Part shown: positions 59,843-61,644 of the stretch, in pieces
Layout of the letters: every line of letters starts with the position of its first letter
How positions within the stretch are numbered: position 1 is the stretch's first letter
Source: an uncultured Bacteroidales bacterium
GTDB lineage: Bacteria; Bacteroidota; Bacteroidia; Bacteroidales; UBA932
Direction of reading: 5' to 3'
DNA length: 61,644 nt
NCBI GenBank assembly: GCA_946415345.1
Contig: CAMKRY010000002.1
Location: 1 to 61,644, forward strand
Program-made: the position numbers and the translations under genes
Notes under the pieces: model-generated
The model's database searches: none
Told to the model about the DNA's origin: nothing
What the model saw: only the letters and a program-made list of their open reading frames with translations

Positions 59843-61644
59843 TTAGAATCTGAAATAAACGTTCAACATATAGTTCGTACCGGCCATGTAGAAGTACTTC
59901 GGATCGAAACGGTAGAAGCGCTCCTTGGCGACCGTGTTGTCGACGATACGGGTCTGCTCATAACCGCCCGTCTTGACGTCCTTGTTGTTGAGGAGGTTCT
60001 TGACGTTCAGCGAGAAACCGAGCTGGTACTTGCGCTGGATATACCAGGACTTGCCGACGGAGAGGTTGACGAGGACGGCCGGGTCGAATTTCTCCTGGGC
60101 GGTCATATACTCGATCTCTTCGTTGGTCATGTTGTTGTCCGGACCGGCGACGGCGTAATCCGTACGATAGAGAGGGTTCATGTCGAGGTAGGACTCGCCG
60201 AAGTACTCGACGTCCGCATCGATGAACCAGTAGTTGTAATTGTAGGCCAGGCCGAGGGAAGCGGCAATCTGCGGCGTACCCGCCACATAGTGCTGCGTCT
60301 TCTTGCCCTCGAGGGTCACGGTCTCCTTCCAGTAAGGGACCAGGACGTTGTCCATCACCACCGACGCGCTGTTGTCGACCGTCTGGGTCATGTGCGGATT
60401 GGAGGTGTAGACATAGTTGCCGAGGGCGAGGACGCCCTGGACGGAGAGGTTGTCGACGACATAGGTCGGGACCTTGAAGCCGAGCTCGAAGCCCATGTTG
60501 CGCTGGTCGATGCCGCTGATGGCGAAGTTCGAGAAAGCGTTCTGGATGTCGTCATAGGCGCTCATCACCTTCGACTGGTCGTTGATGGTGGTGAAGAAGG
60601 CCGTTGCGCGGACATTGATGCCCGGGGAGGCATACTGCCAGTTGAGGTCGGCGGAGAAGGTCTTCGTCGTCGTGAGGTCCTTCATCAGTGTGTTGCGCGT
60701 ACGCGGGGAAAGGAAGGCCTGGTTGAAGTGCGGTGCATCGGTGAAGTAGCCGACGTTGGCATAGACGCGCTGGTGACCGCCGATGACGTAGTTGAGGTTG
60801 GCCTTGGCGGCGTAGGTCAGGAAGCCGGAGACCTCGGACTTGCCGTAGGAGGTCTCCTCGGAGGCCTGGATGCCGGCGGCGGCCCACTGGGCGGCCATGG
60901 CGTCGTTCTCAGGCTGGCCCGGGAACAGACCCTTGCGGTTGAGACCCTCGCGCCAGAAGCTCTCGTGGCCGAGGCGGCCGGCGAGCGTCGCGCTGAAGTT
61001 GTCGATGGAGTACTTGCCGCTGACCCAGGCGCCGAAGTTGCGCACCTGCGCATAGTAGTCGAAGCCATACTTGTCACCGACCTTCAGGACGCGGGCCTGT
61101 CCGTTGGCGAGATAATAGTCGAGGTCGTTCTGGACCTTCCAGGGGGTCGTCGCGAAGTCACGTTCGGCGAAGTTGTCGGTATCGAGGAAATACTCGCCGC
61201 CGAGGAGGTCGGCCACCGTCTGGAAGTATTCCGTGCGGTTGATGCGGGCATTGATACCGCCGTTCACGATGAGGTCCACGGACGGACGCCATTTGAAGGA
61301 AGCGGCGAAGTTGAAGTCGCGCTGGTCCGTGCGGCGCTCCTGCTGGACATACTTGGAACGGCCGTTCTGCGTGCGGTTGATGTTGTAGATGCGGTCCCAG
61401 TCGATATGGGTGATGTTCGGGAAGTCCTCCGGATGGGTCCAGATCTCATTGGCCCAGCCGCGCTTGATGTCGTTGTAGCGGTTGAGGTCCGGATTGGGAT
61501 CGTAGAAGTAGCTCGGGAGGTTGCGGTAGTAGTCCGGACGGGGATCCTGGGCGTCGTACCAGTCGAGAGCTGTGTAGCCGTTCTTGCCAAAGCGGAACAT
61601 GGCCGTCGCCGAGGCGTTGAACTCATCGGAAGGGGTGTAGTCGT
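59843..61644 (-). CDS. TonB-dependent receptor, C-terminal part (5' end beyond window)
   Basis: The reading frame is open to the window edge, so this is the last 600 or so residues of a longer gene. It shows barrel strands such as 'FAASFKWRPSVDLIVNGGIN' and 'VNLSVGKSWYIQRKYQLGFS', and ends 'YMLNVYFRF', a typical outer-membrane C-terminus. The plug and any carboxypeptidase-like domain are outside the window. Cotranscribed with the DUF5689 gene. Confidence 0.85.
   Translation of the reverse strand, partial: DYTPSDEFNASATAMFRFGKNGYTALDWYDAQDPRPDYYRNLPSYFYDPNPDLNRYNDIKRGWANEIWTHPEDFPNITHIDWDRIYNINRTQNGRSKYVQQERRTDQRDFNFAASFKWRPSVDLIVNGGINARINRTEYFQTVADLLGGEYFLDTDNFAERDFATTPWKVQNDLDYYLANGQARVLKVGDKYGFDYYAQVRNFGAWVSGKYSIDNFSATLAGRLGHESFWREGLNRKGLFPGQPENDAMAAQWAAAGIQASEETSYGKSEVSGFLTYAAKANLNYVIGGHQRVYANVGYFTDAPHFNQAFLSPRTRNTLMKDLTTTKTFSADLNWQYASPGINVRATAFFTTINDQSKVMSAYDDIQNAFSNFAISGIDQRNMGFELGFKVPTYVVDNLSVQGVLALGNYVYTSNPHMTQTVDNSASVVMDNVLVPYWKETVTLEGKKTQHYVAGTPQIAASLGLAYNYNYWFIDADVEYFGESYLDMNPLYRTDYAVAGPDNNMTNEEIEYMTAQEKFDPAVLVNLSVGKSWYIQRKYQLGFSLNVKNLLNNKDVKTGGYEQTRIVDNTVAKERFYRFDPKYFYMAGTNYMLNVYFRF

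Overview
The window looks like chromosome of a Bacteroidales bacterium (phylum Bacteroidota) with high GC content. The evidence is a SusC/SusD pair, many 'LxxC' lipoproteins, fimbrillin-like and FISUMP modules, a fused FeoA-FeoB, an S46 peptidase, and promoters of the Bacteroidota type (TTTG or ATTG, 19-20 nt, then TAnnTTTG). I can identify at least ten of these promoters by eye. The GC level and domain set would fit an uncultured gut lineage such as a Cryptobacteroides-like or Rikenellaceae-like group, but that placement is inference.

Layout. 1-1.3 kb: tRNA-Gln (partial), tRNA-Met, smpB and queH. 1.3-8.6 kb: a LolA-like pair, a dicarboxylate/amino-acid symporter, a propeller-type histidine kinase overlapping a LuxR-type regulator, and an outer-membrane/lipoprotein pair. 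8.6-13.1 kb: feoAB, a repeat-truncated GDSL/sialate O-acetylesterase, and a 44-aa peptide gene with its own promoter and terminator. 13.2-17.3 kb: a lower-GC accessory stretch with a DUF3990/XRE toxin-antitoxin-like pair, a second peptide of the same family in an operon with a discoidin lipoprotein, and repeats. 17.3-20.9 kb: an I9-like lipoprotein, an esterase, an orphan Phd antitoxin wedged into a formerly coupled esterase-GH20 junction, and a GH20 hexosaminidase. 20.9-24 kb: creatininase, an MsrA-fRMsr fusion, tRNA-Leu, rpsP and rimM. 24-41.7 kb: a polysaccharide-utilization-type operon (SusC, SusD, DUF1735 lipoprotein, M60-like mucin peptidase, giant sialidase) and a divergent GH31 with fn3 and discoidin domains. 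41.7-51.1 kb: S46 peptidase, a FISUMP lipoprotein, a candidate structured RNA or mini-transposon, and a DUF6850/DUF4876/TonB-receptor operon. 51.2-61.6 kb: a NahK-like kinase with GH109, tRNA-Arg, M20 and M3 peptidases, an oxidoreductase, and a DUF5689/TonB-receptor operon cut by the window edge.

How it fits together. Sialidase, O-acetylesterase, M60 O-glycopeptidase, GH20, GH109, the GH31 (possibly an alpha-GalNAcase) and the sugar kinase form a coherent toolkit for sialylated, mucin-type O-glycans. Several peptidases could process the released peptide.

The least ordinary signals are these: (1) short palindromic repeats inserted in frame in rimM, msrA and an oxidoreductase gene, and one that truncates the esterase; (2) two tiny peptide genes of one family; (3) two unrelated toxin-antitoxin-like loci sharing one palindromic operator core; (4) a 0.6-kb antitoxin insertion flanked by a 22-bp direct repeat; (5) a 131-nt multi-hairpin element at 45.4-45.6 kb.
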